Origin: Nitrospiraceae bacterium
GTDB taxonomy: Bacteria > Nitrospirota > Thermodesulfovibrionia > Thermodesulfovibrionales > Dissulfurispiraceae
Length of the DNA stretch: 13,013 bases
Assembly (NCBI GenBank): GCA_003170655.1
Contig: PMYY01000108.1
Span: 694 to 13,706 of the forward strand
Direction: 5' to 3'
Below are positions 1 through 7,269 of this stretch, in pieces (position 1 is the first letter of the stretch; the number at the start of each line of letters is the position of its first letter). Made by a program: the position numbers and the translations under genes. The notes beneath the pieces were generated by a model, which saw only the letters and a list, made by a program, of their open reading frames with translations, was not told the origin of the DNA and searched no databases.

Positions 1-425
1 TCGCCAAACTCATCGATGGGGTCATTCTCGGCATAATAGGCATGCTCCTCTATGCCACCGCAATTTTTTTGCTCCTCTGGACTGATGCTATATTCATGCC
101 TTCCGCAAGAATGCTCACCTTCATTTCAGTGTATATGTCCTCGATTTTATCCTATCTCGCCTATGGGGCCTTTTTCGTAGGTCAATACGGGGCCACTCCG
201 GGCAAACTGGCCCTGGGCCTGAAAGTTGTAGATGTTGATGGCTGTAAAGTGGGGTATATCAAGGCCTTGGGTCGATGCCTGTCCGAGATCGTAAGTGCCA
301 TACCCTTTGCCTTCGGATATATCATTGCCGCCTTTGATACCGAAAAACGCACATTGCATGACAGGATCTGCGGCACGAGGGTCATCGTAAAGTCTGCCCG
401 GGAATTCAAGGTCTCAGCTGATTGA
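1..425 (+). CDS. RDD family membrane protein, 5'-truncated at window edge
   Basis: Only the C-terminal part is present. The open frame runs in from the left edge (first full codon at base 3, reading AKLIDGVILG) and stops with TGA at 423-425. The ATG at 42 is internal, because the residues before it are typical of the RDD domain's first helix (an 'xxxIDxxI' pattern). Three hydrophobic segments are visible: the edge helix, one around bases 130-180, and one around 285-335. The second conserved RDD block, TPGKLALGLKVVD, follows the middle helix, and the final 'RTLHDRICGTRVI' block is intact. RDD proteins are small integral membrane proteins of mostly unknown function; a transport role has been proposed for some. 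The gene lies 64 bases upstream of a GYF/DUF898 gene on the same strand, and an operon is likely. Family call is firm; function is unknown. Confidence 0.9.
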   Translation, partial: AKLIDGVILGIIGMLLYATAIFLLLWTDAIFMPSARMLTFISVYMSSILSYLAYGAFFVGQYGATPGKLALGLKVVDVDGCKVGYIKALGRCLSEIVSAIPFAFGYIIAAFDTEKRTLHDRICGTRVIVKSAREFKVSAD

Positions 426-428
426 TCC

Positions 429-462
429 AATATCGATATTTTGCAGTCGTGTCTGAGACTGC
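429..462. repeat. Palindrome plus short hairpin in the RDD to GYF gap
   Basis: A 12-bp perfect palindrome AATATCGATATT lies at 429-440, just after the RDD stop. It is followed by a 6-bp inverted repeat, GCAGTC (443-448) and GACTGC (457-462), with an 8-base loop. No T-run follows, so this is not a convincing terminator. It could be a weak attenuator, an operator or chance. Confidence 0.35.
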
Positions 463-479
463 CTATAACTCGTGCACAT

Positions 480-483
480 GGAG
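480..483 (+). promoter_or_regulatory. Ribosome binding site deciding the GYF/DUF898 start
   Basis: GGAG at 480-483 sits 6 bases before ATG 490. That spacing favours 490 over the in-frame GTG at 472 or ATG at 478, and the GYF domain begins directly at 490 (MNWYYKDG). Confidence 0.7.
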
Positions 484-489
484 AATGAC

Positions 490-1965
490 ATGAACTGGTA
501 TTATAAGGACGGAGACTCAAAGGTCGGACCGGTCTCCGATGAGCAGATTAGACAGCTCGCTTCCCAGGGGAAGATAACACCTGAGACAAAGGTCTGGAAT
601 GAACTTATCTCGAAGTGGCTGCCTTACGGAGAGATAATCGGCAGCAACTCAACCCCTCCCCCGAAAACCACTCAGCCGGGGCTGTCTGCACCCGAAAAGG
701 CGGATGAATCTGCCGGGGACTCCTATGCCGACCTTGACGCCGGAAACACTGTTCATAAATCAGATACTTTTGACGAAACACAAAGCACCCGTGAAAGAGA
801 GGCTACCGCCATATGCGCCGATTGCGGCAGCGAGACTGCATGGAGCAGAACGCACTCGACCACTCGCGGGCTGGTGTGCGATGCCTGCCTGGGAAATGCT
901 GAACATAGAGAAGAACCTGCTCATAGTGTTCCGTCAGGCTCACCGCCGCGCAGCTACCAATTTGAATTTACAGGTTCAGGAAGCGAGTACTTTCGCATCT
1001 GGATCGTCAATCTACTCCTATCGATAGTGACCTTCGGAATCTACTCGGCATGGGCAAAGGTCAGAAAGAACAAGTATTTTTACCAAAACATGCGCGTGGC
1101 CGGGTCTAGTCTCGACTACCACGGCAATCCGATCGCCATACTGAAAGGCAGGATAATCGCCTTCGTACTCGTAATAGGACTCAAATTCTCGCCAAATATT
1201 CACATCGCCCTTTACTTCATAATCCTTGGAGTAGTCATTGCAGTGCTACCTTGGCTCATTACCCGGTCCTTTGCCTTCCGTCTGCATAACACCAGCTGGC
1301 GCGGAATTCGCTTCCGCTTTCTTGGCACAACTGGTACGGCCGCTAAGGTGTTATATGTTTACGGGATGCTTATTCCCATCTCGTTCGGCCTCTGCTATCC
1401 TCTTTTCTACCAAAGGATCCGCGCATTTATATATAATAATTCGGCCTTCGGCCAAACACGAGCGCAGCTCAACGCAGGTGCAGGTCCAGTGTACCGGATA
1501 TTCTTGCAAGCAGCCGGTCTTGCACTCGTGGTTCCGGCCACCGGCGCATTTATCATGAGCTTTTTTATGTCGATGTCTAACAGCCCAATAAAGACCATGG
1601 CAATGATTGCCCCAATAGGAATTTTCATCGCATATTTTTCCATTCTCATGATATCTTATCCTTTTTTCCAGGCCAGGATGACGAACCTGGTATGGAACAA
1701 TGTGAGTTTAGGACCGGCCCGGTTCGAATCGACTCAGGGCGTTTTCAGGCTCGCGGGCATCCTTCTCGGTAACTTCGTTCTGACACTCATAACTTTAGGG
1801 CTATACTGGCCATGGGCAGCCGTGAAGCTATCGCGCTATCGCGCGGAAACCATGGCGCTTATGGCTGCCCGCAATCTTGATACGTTCACCACAGATGCCG
1901 AATCCGACATGTCTGCTGCAGGTGAAGAAATCTCAGATGCTTTCGGCTTCGATGTATCATTCTGA
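490..1965 (+). CDS. GYF_2 / zinc-ribbon / DUF898 (YjgN-like) multipass membrane protein
   Basis: This is a 491-residue protein in three parts. Residues 1-50 form a GYF_2-type domain (WYYKDGDSKVGPVSDEQI and a KITPETKVW strand), a small module thought to bind proline-rich or other peptides. Residues 51-105 are a low-complexity linker containing a PPP run. Residues 109-133 hold a zinc ribbon with C109-x2-C112 and C130-x2-C133. From about 155 to 465 comes a DUF898/YjgN-like membrane domain with roughly six or seven hydrophobic helices. Its hallmark blocks are TFGIYSAWAKVRKNKYFY (181-198) and SWRGIRFRFLG (269-279). The related block TLGLYWPWAAVKLSRYRAE (435-453) suggests an internal duplication. 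E. coli YjgN has no firmly assigned function. The 3' end overlaps the M48 peptidase start by 14 bases, implying coupled translation. Domain calls are firm; role is unknown. Confidence 0.9.
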   Translation: MNWYYKDGDSKVGPVSDEQIRQLASQGKITPETKVWNELISKWLPYGEIIGSNSTPPPKTTQPGLSAPEKADESAGDSYADLDAGNTVHKSDTFDETQSTREREATAICADCGSETAWSRTHSTTRGLVCDACLGNAEHREEPAHSVPSGSPPRSYQFEFTGSGSEYFRIWIVNLLLSIVTFGIYSAWAKVRKNKYFYQNMRVAGSSLDYHGNPIAILKGRIIAFVLVIGLKFSPNIHIALYFIILGVVIAVLPWLITRSFAFRLHNTSWRGIRFRFLGTTGTAAKVLYVYGMLIPISFGLCYPLFYQRIRAFIYNNSAFGQTRAQLNAGAGPVYRIFLQAAGLALVVPATGAFIMSFFMSMSNSPIKTMAMIAPIGIFIAYFSILMISYPFFQARMTNLVWNNVSLGPARFESTQGVFRLAGILLGNFVLTLITLGLYWPWAAVKLSRYRAETMALMAARNLDTFTTDAESDMSAAGEEISDAFGFDVSF

Positions 1966-2992
1966 TAATGAAAGGCCGGAACTTACCGGCCTCTTTTATG
2001 ACGGCATAAGCAGCCGTGCTCATCCGGTATTCGTTACCATCGTTGAGGGACAATGCAGGATCAACGGGAAGGGAATAGACAGGAGCATTCCGCTTGCTGA
2101 AGTCTCCGTATCAGAGCGCCTTGACGGGGCCCATCGTATTTTGCGCTTCGGTGATGGCTCATCATGTGAGCTACCCGACAGCAGCCGGCTCTCAGTCTTT
2201 CTCAATAGGGCCGGGCACGGAGAGTCGCTCGTTCAGGGCCTGCTGAGATCATGGCGATGGGTTGCTCTTTCGTTTCTTCTGCTCGCGGTCATCCTTTCTG
2301 CGAGTTATCGCTGGGGACTACCATGGGCGGCGGAGAAACTTGCATTCCGTCTCCCCGTCAGGGTACTCAGCCTTATCAGTCAACAGGCGCTCTCCAGTCT
2401 GGATGGTAAGGTCCTCCAGCCAACTACCCTGACAGCAGAAAGACAACAGCAACTGCACGAAAGGTTCGAACAAATAAAATTCCCCTCCAGACAGCCGTTG
2501 CCCACGAGGGTAGAATTCAGGAGCAGCAAGATGTTCGGGGCCAACGCATTTGCCCTGCCGGACGGCACTATCGTCTTCATTGATAAGCTGGTCGAACTGG
2601 CCGACAATGACGATCAGATCATCGCGGTCTATGCGCACGAAGCCGGCCATGTTGCTCTGCGCCACGGCATGCGTCAGATTATACAGAGGTCGGTCGTGGC
2701 CCTTGTCCTGGCTGCCTATTTCGGCGACGTGAGCAGTCTTGGAGCGGCCCTTTCGGGCTGGCTGCTCGAAGCGAAATATTCACGCTCATTCGAACAAGAT
2801 GCCGACCGCTTCGCTGCCGCCACACTACGCCAAAACGGGCTTTCGCCAAAGCTGCTTTCTGCAATGCTTAAAAAACTGGAGGAGAACCATCGAAAGAAGG
2901 CGGGGGCCGGAGACAAGAACGGCAATACGCTGGATTATCTTTCGTCACATCCCGCAACTGAAGAGCGTATTAAATACCTGGATTCATTTTAA
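1952..2992 (+). CDS. Membrane-anchored M48 family zinc metallopeptidase with DUF7092-like N-terminus
   Basis: This is a 346-residue protein. Residues 10-90 resemble the soluble DUF7092 domain that precedes some M48 peptidases (LTGLFYDGISSRAHPVFV). A transmembrane helix lies at about 103-118. The peptidase domain follows, with the zinc motif HEAGH at 229-233 (catalytic E230), a second hydrophobic stretch at about 246-262, and the third zinc ligand probably E281 in SFEQDADRFA. The SSHPATEERI block near the end is typical of M48. The family includes HtpX, BepA and Oma1, which act in membrane or envelope quality control. This copy lacks the TPR tail of BepA. Start 1952 has no good ribosome binding site and overlaps the upstream stop, which fits translational coupling. 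ATG 1937, preceded by AGGTGA, is an alternative. The substrate could be the adjacent DUF898 protein, but that is inference. Confidence 0.92.
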   Translation: MYHSDNERPELTGLFYDGISSRAHPVFVTIVEGQCRINGKGIDRSIPLAEVSVSERLDGAHRILRFGDGSSCELPDSSRLSVFLNRAGHGESLVQGLLRSWRWVALSFLLLAVILSASYRWGLPWAAEKLAFRLPVRVLSLISQQALSSLDGKVLQPTTLTAERQQQLHERFEQIKFPSRQPLPTRVEFRSSKMFGANAFALPDGTIVFIDKLVELADNDDQIIAVYAHEAGHVALRHGMRQIIQRSVVALVLAAYFGDVSSLGAALSGWLLEAKYSRSFEQDADRFAAATLRQNGLSPKLLSAMLKKLEENHRKKAGAGDKNGNTLDYLSSHPATEERIKYLDSF

Positions 2993-2994
2993 TC

Positions 2995-3040
2995 TGTAAC
3001 AATGAGGCCCGTATTTACCGGGCCTCATTGTTACATTCTT
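2995..3040. terminator. Strong hairpin terminator shared by convergent genes
   Basis: Bases 2995-3011 and 3019-3035 form a perfect 17-bp inverted repeat (core AATGAGGCCCG / CGGGCCTCATT) with a 7-base loop. A T-rich stretch (TTCTTTACTTCTTATTTT) follows on the plus strand, so it best terminates the M48 gene. It lies 29 bases past the stop of the convergent chemoreceptor gene and may also stop that transcript, though the minus-strand T-tract is weak. Confidence 0.85.
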
Positions 3041-3063
3041 TACTTCTTATTTTCAGGACCACG

Positions 3064-4731
3064 TTATCTGCCTGATCCAGTTGTCTTGAATTTCCTAGTT
3101 ACTTCCTGCAAGTCTGCGGAAAGCCTGGCCAGGTTATTTGAAGCAGTCTCGATCTCGATAGCGCTGGTGTTGGTCTCTTTCGAAACCGAGGCGATAACTT
3201 CTATATCTGCGCTTATCGATTCTGAGACAGTCGACATCTCTTCCGTAGCCGATGCAATATGCTGTACCATCGATTGAAGACCCTGTACGCTATCGAGAAT
3301 CTTGCGTAATGCACTGCCTGCATCGGAGGAAAGGGCGACTCCTTTTTCAACCCTCGTCTGGCTCTCTGCCATCGCAGTAACAGCCCTGCCCGTTTCGCTC
3401 TGAATGGCACCTATCATCTCGCCAACCTCGGCGGTAGCCTTAGAAGTCTTTTCAGCCAGCTTGCGCACTTCATCGGCCACAACCGCAAAGCCCCTTCCCT
3501 GCTCTCCTGCCCGGGCGGCCTCGATAGCAGCATTAAGGGCCAGAAGGTTCGTCTGGTCCGCGATGTCCTTGATGACATCTACGATCTCGAAGATTTGCTG
3601 AGAGCGTTCGCCCAGTGTCTTTATAAGCTGCGAGGATTCAGCAACAGTGTTCGAGATCACCTGGACTTCGTTGACTGTGTCGCATACAATTTTTTCTCCT
3701 ATCTGGGCAATCTTCAGCGTATCAACCGAGGATGATGCGATATTGGAGGCGTTCTTTGCTATGTCTATAACGGTTTGCGACATTTCAGTCGCCGCAGTCG
3801 CAACCTGTGAGGATTTATTCGATTGTTCATCGAGCCTTCTAGTCATCTGATGCACCGTCGCCGACAACTGCTCCGATGCCGAGGCCACCTGATTGGCTGT
3901 CCCGGTAATACTGCCCATCGCAGTATTGAGCAAATGGCTGAGCTTATTCTTGGTTGTATTCAATGCGGTGGCGAGCATCCCTGCCTCGTCCTTCGACTTG
4001 ATATCGAGATCAGCTGCCGTAAAATCGCCTTCAGCCATACGGTCGGCGAAAATGACTCCAGCCTTAAGAGGCCTGGTTATTATAATCGAGACCAGAAAGA
4101 CGATGAAAACAATCACCAAAGACCCTATAACAGTGACTATCAGCACCCTGTTTCTCACACTTGCCATCTCGGCGGTGACATCATCGACATAAATCCCGCT
4201 GCCGAGAATCCATCCCCATGGTTTGTAAAGCTTAACGAAAGAGACTTTCGGTGCGGGTTTGGTATCACCAGGCTTAGACCACATGTAATCGACGAACCCC
4301 TCACCTTTGTCCCTGCATACGTTCACCATCTCGACAAACAACTTCTTGCCGTTTGGATCTTTGTTATCACTCAAATCCTTGCCGTCAAGTTCGGGTTTGA
4401 TGGGATGCATCAGCATCTTGGGCTGCATGTCGTTGACCCAGATGTAATCGTTGTTCTGGTAACGGAGACTACTAATCCTCGCGAGCGCCCTTTTCTGGGC
4501 TTCCTGAACGCTAAATTCTCCCTTCTGGGCCCGCGAGTCATATTCGGTAACCAGTGTGTAGGCGATATCAATTACGCTTCTCGTGGTCGCCCTCTTCTCA
4601 TCAATCACTTTGGCCTTCATCATGGGAAGGAAATAGAGCAGCACGCCGAGAACGAAGAAGAGTATAGTGAAGACAGAAATGCAGATAATCTTTGTAGCGA
4701 TTCTCCAATCCTTGAATCTGATCGATGCCAT
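3064..4731 (-). CDS. Methyl-accepting chemotaxis protein with single-Cache (sCache_2) sensor
   Basis: This is a 555-residue chemoreceptor. The order is TM1 (about 14-36), a periplasmic sCache_2 domain (about 39-190; landmarks NDYIWVNDMQPKMLMHP, DPNGKKLFVEMV and KPWGWILGSGIYVDDV), TM2 (about 197-219), HAMP (about 220-272), and a long cytoplasmic signalling coiled coil. The hairpin tip that contacts CheA and CheW is at 392-429, including DQTNLLALNAAIEAARAGE and GFAVVADEVRKLAEKT. In characterised relatives sCache_2 domains bind small organic acids; the ligand here is not predictable. The C-terminus (KTTGSGR) lacks the NWETF-type pentapeptide that tethers CheR. ATG 4729-4731 is preceded by a purine-rich ribosome site (GGAAGGGGGG). 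No che genes lie nearby, so this is an orphan receptor. Confidence 0.96.
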   Translation of the reverse strand: MASIRFKDWRIATKIICISVFTILFFVLGVLLYFLPMMKAKVIDEKRATTRSVIDIAYTLVTEYDSRAQKGEFSVQEAQKRALARISSLRYQNNDYIWVNDMQPKMLMHPIKPELDGKDLSDNKDPNGKKLFVEMVNVCRDKGEGFVDYMWSKPGDTKPAPKVSFVKLYKPWGWILGSGIYVDDVTAEMASVRNRVLIVTVIGSLVIVFIVFLVSIIITRPLKAGVIFADRMAEGDFTAADLDIKSKDEAGMLATALNTTKNKLSHLLNTAMGSITGTANQVASASEQLSATVHQMTRRLDEQSNKSSQVATAATEMSQTVIDIAKNASNIASSSVDTLKIAQIGEKIVCDTVNEVQVISNTVAESSQLIKTLGERSQQIFEIVDVIKDIADQTNLLALNAAIEAARAGEQGRGFAVVADEVRKLAEKTSKATAEVGEMIGAIQSETGRAVTAMAESQTRVEKGVALSSDAGSALRKILDSVQGLQSMVQHIASATEEMSTVSESISADIEVIASVSKETNTSAIEIETASNNLARLSADLQEVTRKFKTTGSGR

Positions 4732-4810
4732 GACGCCCCCCTTCCGGCGGGCACTCTCTTGATAAAGTCACCATGTCCGCCGTGATTCTATAATAGCACG
4801 ATTATCGATT

Positions 4811-4840
4811 ATTGTAAGAAATATTAGCCGCGAGGATCAA
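4811..4840 (-). promoter_or_regulatory. Candidate sigma-70 promoter for the chemoreceptor gene
   Basis: Read on the minus strand, TTGATC (4840-4835) and TACAAT (4816-4811) are separated by 18 bases. They lie about 80 bases upstream of the start codon, directly between the nfnB terminator and the chemoreceptor. No clear sigma-28 consensus (TAAA-N15-GCCGATAA) was seen. Predicted by eye only. Confidence 0.35.
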
Positions 4841-4860
4841 TGCTTTTTGGTAGAATAGGG

Positions 4861-4904
4861 AAAATAAAAAACGCAAAGAAGGGCCCTGAAAAGGCCCTTC
4901 TTTG
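4861..4904 (-). terminator. Intrinsic terminator of the nfnAB operon
   Basis: On the minus strand a 12-bp perfect stem (GGCC-rich core; arms 4893-4904 and 4874-4885, 7-base loop) is followed directly by CGTTTTTTATTTT. This is a textbook rho-independent terminator 24 bases beyond the nfnB stop codon. Confidence 0.9.
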
Positions 4905-4928
4905 TAAACCATATCGATTTAAAACCGC

Positions 4929-6368
4929 TTACCAGGAAGCGCTTTCCATCATAAATTTGTGCATGTCGGCCGCTGATCTTTTGCCGGCGCCCATCGCGCT
5001 TATGACTGTGGCAGCGCCGGTCATGACGTCGCCTCCAGCCCAAACCTTAGGCTTGGTAGTTCGTCCTGTTGCTTCATCGGCGACCGTAGTCCCCCACTTG
5101 GTCCTCTCAAGTCCGTCGGCATCTATGAAGACAAGCGGGTTTGGGCTAGTGCCGAGCGCCACGATAACGGTGTCCACCTCTATCTCGAATTCAGAACCCG
5201 GTATCGGCACGGGTCTGCGCCTGCCGGATGCATCCGGCTCACCGAGTTCCATGCGTATGCAACGCATCGCCTTTACAGCGCCCTTGTCATCGCCGATTAT
5301 CTCGACCGGATTCGTCAGTAAGTCAAAAATTACACCTTCTTCCTGGGCATGATGCACTTCTTCGCCTCGTGCAGGGACCTCTTCCATGGAACGACGATAA
5401 ACGATATGCACTTGGTCGGTGGCATTCTTCGTAAAGAGCTTCTGCAGCCTGACGCTGCATCTCGCGGCATCCATTGCCACGTTACCGGCCCCGATGACGG
5501 CAACCTTTTTCCCAACCTTCGTAGGAGTATCGTATTCCGGGAAGAGATAGCTCTTCATCAGATTGACTCTTGTGAGGAATTCGTTGGCGGACATAACCCC
5601 GTTAAGATTGATGCCGGGTATGCGCATGAAGGATGGCAAGCCAGCGCCAGTGCCTAGAAAAACGGCATCGTATTGGTCGACAATCTCGCCCAACGTCAGC
5701 GTCCGACCGATGATGTAATCGGTTTTGATATCTATACCGAGGCACTTAATCGCATAATCGACTTCGGAATGAACGACAGCCTTTGGAAGCCGGAATTCAG
5801 GGATGCCATATATCAAGACGCCGCCGGGGCCGTGGAGGGATTCGAACATGGTGACATCATGCCCCAGTCTTCCCAGATCCACTGCACATGTCAGACCGGC
5901 AGGGCCGGTTCCTGCAATGGCGACTCGCTTTCCTGTTGCATTGGCCTTCACAAGAGGGCACGTGCGGTGCTGGAGTTCATAGTCTCCCACGTATCTCTCA
6001 AGCCTTCCGATAGCAACGGATTCGCCCTTCTTAGCCAGGATGCATTTCCCCTCGCACTGAGTTTCCTGAGGGCAGACCCTGCCGCAAATCGCGGGAAGAT
6101 TGTTCTTGACCTTCATCTCCTGAACCGCCTTGGCCATGTCGCCTTCACGCAGTGCCTTGATGAACTGCGGAATGCGAACGCCGACAGGACAGCCTTGAAC
6201 ACAAGCAGGCTTCTTGCACTGAAGGCAGCGTTCTGCCTCCTCTTTGGCGGTTTCAAAAGAGTACCCTGTTGCCACCTCTTCGAAGTTGCCACTTCTTATG
6301 ACCTCATCCTGAACAGGCATATCATGCCTGGGAATCTGCATGCGTTGTTTAGCAGTAAGCTCCGCCAT
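4929..6368 (-). CDS. nfnB: NADH-dependent ferredoxin:NADP+ oxidoreductase, large subunit NfnB (GltD-like flavoprotein)
   Basis: This is a 479-residue iron-sulfur flavoprotein of the glutamate synthase small-subunit (GltD) type. The N-terminal ferredoxin-like region carries two cysteine sets for [4Fe-4S] clusters: C48-x2-C51-x4-C56-x3-C60 and C95-x3-C99-x5-C105-x3-C109. The FAD-binding loop is AGTGPAGL (152-159) and the NADPH-binding loop is VIGAGNVAMDAAR (291-303). A final FAD-contact block is AGGDVMTGAATV (444-455). Annotation pipelines usually call this 'glutamate synthase (NADPH), homotetrameric'. No GltB large subunit is present in the window. The partner gene one base upstream encodes the small Nfn subunit, so the bifurcating Nfn complex is the better call. 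Nfn couples NADH and reduced ferredoxin oxidation to NADP+ reduction, reversibly, in the cytoplasm. ATG 6366-6368 has a strong AGGAGGGG site. A terminator follows the gene. Confidence 0.9.
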   Translation of the reverse strand: MAELTAKQRMQIPRHDMPVQDEVIRSGNFEEVATGYSFETAKEEAERCLQCKKPACVQGCPVGVRIPQFIKALREGDMAKAVQEMKVKNNLPAICGRVCPQETQCEGKCILAKKGESVAIGRLERYVGDYELQHRTCPLVKANATGKRVAIAGTGPAGLTCAVDLGRLGHDVTMFESLHGPGGVLIYGIPEFRLPKAVVHSEVDYAIKCLGIDIKTDYIIGRTLTLGEIVDQYDAVFLGTGAGLPSFMRIPGINLNGVMSANEFLTRVNLMKSYLFPEYDTPTKVGKKVAVIGAGNVAMDAARCSVRLQKLFTKNATDQVHIVYRRSMEEVPARGEEVHHAQEEGVIFDLLTNPVEIIGDDKGAVKAMRCIRMELGEPDASGRRRPVPIPGSEFEIEVDTVIVALGTSPNPLVFIDADGLERTKWGTTVADEATGRTTKPKVWAGGDVMTGAATVISAMGAGKRSAADMHKFMMESASW

Positions 6369-6369
6369 A

Positions 6370-7269
6370 CTACTTCCCCTCCTTTTCCAAAGCGATATCC
6401 AGGTTGCATTTATGCTTATACTGGTCTACCGCGACCTTTTCTTCTTCCTTGTAGAAAGAGAGCCGTGACATAAGGCTGCTCCAGTCGACCTTGTGGCCGT
6501 CGAACTCGGGGCCATCGACACATACAAATTGCGCCCCGTCGGCTAGCGGCACACGGCAGCCGCCGCACATGCCCGTGCCATCAATCATAATGGTATTAAG
6601 GCTGACCGTGGTCGGTGCGTTAAACGGCTTCGTAGTTGCTGCCACGAACTTCATCATGATTGCCGGACCGATGGCCCAAATATGCGCGATGTTCTCGCTC
6701 TTTGATTCCAGCATTTCCTTCAACGGATCGGTAACGAGGCATTTTCTTCCGTATGAGCCGTCATCAGTGCATATGATCAGTTCATCGGAAACTGCCCTCA
6801 TCTTGTCCTCCCAAAAGAGAAGATCTTTAGTTCTAGCTCCGATAATGGAGATTACGCGATTACCCGCTTCCTTAAGAGAACGGGTAATGGGATAAATCGG
6901 GGCTATGCCGACGCCGCCGCCGACACAGACAATGGTGCCGTAATTTTTAATTTCGGTTGGATGACCGAGTGGGCCCGCAAAGGTTGACAGCCTGTCGCCG
7001 GGATTGAGTTTCCCCATCTGAATGGTCGATTTGCCGACTTCCTGAAAGATAATGGTGATCGTGCCGGCCTTCCGGTCATAATCCGCTATGGTCAGCGGTA
7101 TGCGTTCACCCTTTTCATCGATACGGACAATAACAAATTGTCCAGCCTTTGCCTTGGCGGCAACCTGGGGGACTTCCACCACCATGAGCTTTGTCACATC
7201 ACTTAGTATCTCTTTGCTCAGAATCTTGTAGCCTGCCGCCGTTACTGCGGCGGAATCACTTTGCACCAT
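6370..7269 (-). CDS. nfnA: NADH-dependent ferredoxin:NADP+ oxidoreductase, small subunit NfnA (SudB/PyrK-like)
   Basis: This is a 299-residue FAD/NAD- and [2Fe-2S]-binding protein of the dihydroorotate dehydrogenase electron-transfer (PyrK) / SudB type. The FAD-binding block is ERIPLTIADYD (55-65). The nucleotide-binding glycine run is VGGGVGIAPIYP (116-127), followed by CTDDGSYG (168-174) and GPAIMMKF (201-208). The cluster-binding site is MIDGTGMCGGCRV with a downstream FVCVDG. Its ligands would be D230, C235, C238 and C250, matching the unusual three-Cys-one-Asp cluster described for Nfn. The call as Nfn rather than sulfide dehydrogenase rests on this pairing with nfnB. The TAG stop is one base from the nfnB ATG, so the two are co-translated. 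The ribosome site GAGGAGG lies 4 bases before ATG 7267-7269. About 10-15 extra N-terminal residues precede the conserved region. Confidence 0.9.
   Translation of the reverse strand: MVQSDSAAVTAAGYKILSKEILSDVTKLMVVEVPQVAAKAKAGQFVIVRIDEKGERIPLTIADYDRKAGTITIIFQEVGKSTIQMGKLNPGDRLSTFAGPLGHPTEIKNYGTIVCVGGGVGIAPIYPITRSLKEAGNRVISIIGARTKDLLFWEDKMRAVSDELIICTDDGSYGRKCLVTDPLKEMLESKSENIAHIWAIGPAIMMKFVAATTKPFNAPTTVSLNTIMIDGTGMCGGCRVPLADGAQFVCVDGPEFDGHKVDWSSLMSRLSFYKEEEKVAVDQYKHKCNLDIALEKEGK

Noticed and set aside
3823..4785. Long plus-strand open frame (320 codons) opposite the chemoreceptor gene
   Set aside because: It is antisense to a clear MCP along its length; the translation has no domain pattern and is a codon-bias shadow.
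5673..6473. Plus-strand open frame of 266 codons opposite nfnB and the nfnA 3' end
   Set aside because: It is antisense to two well-supported genes, with no recognisable motif and no ribosome site context.
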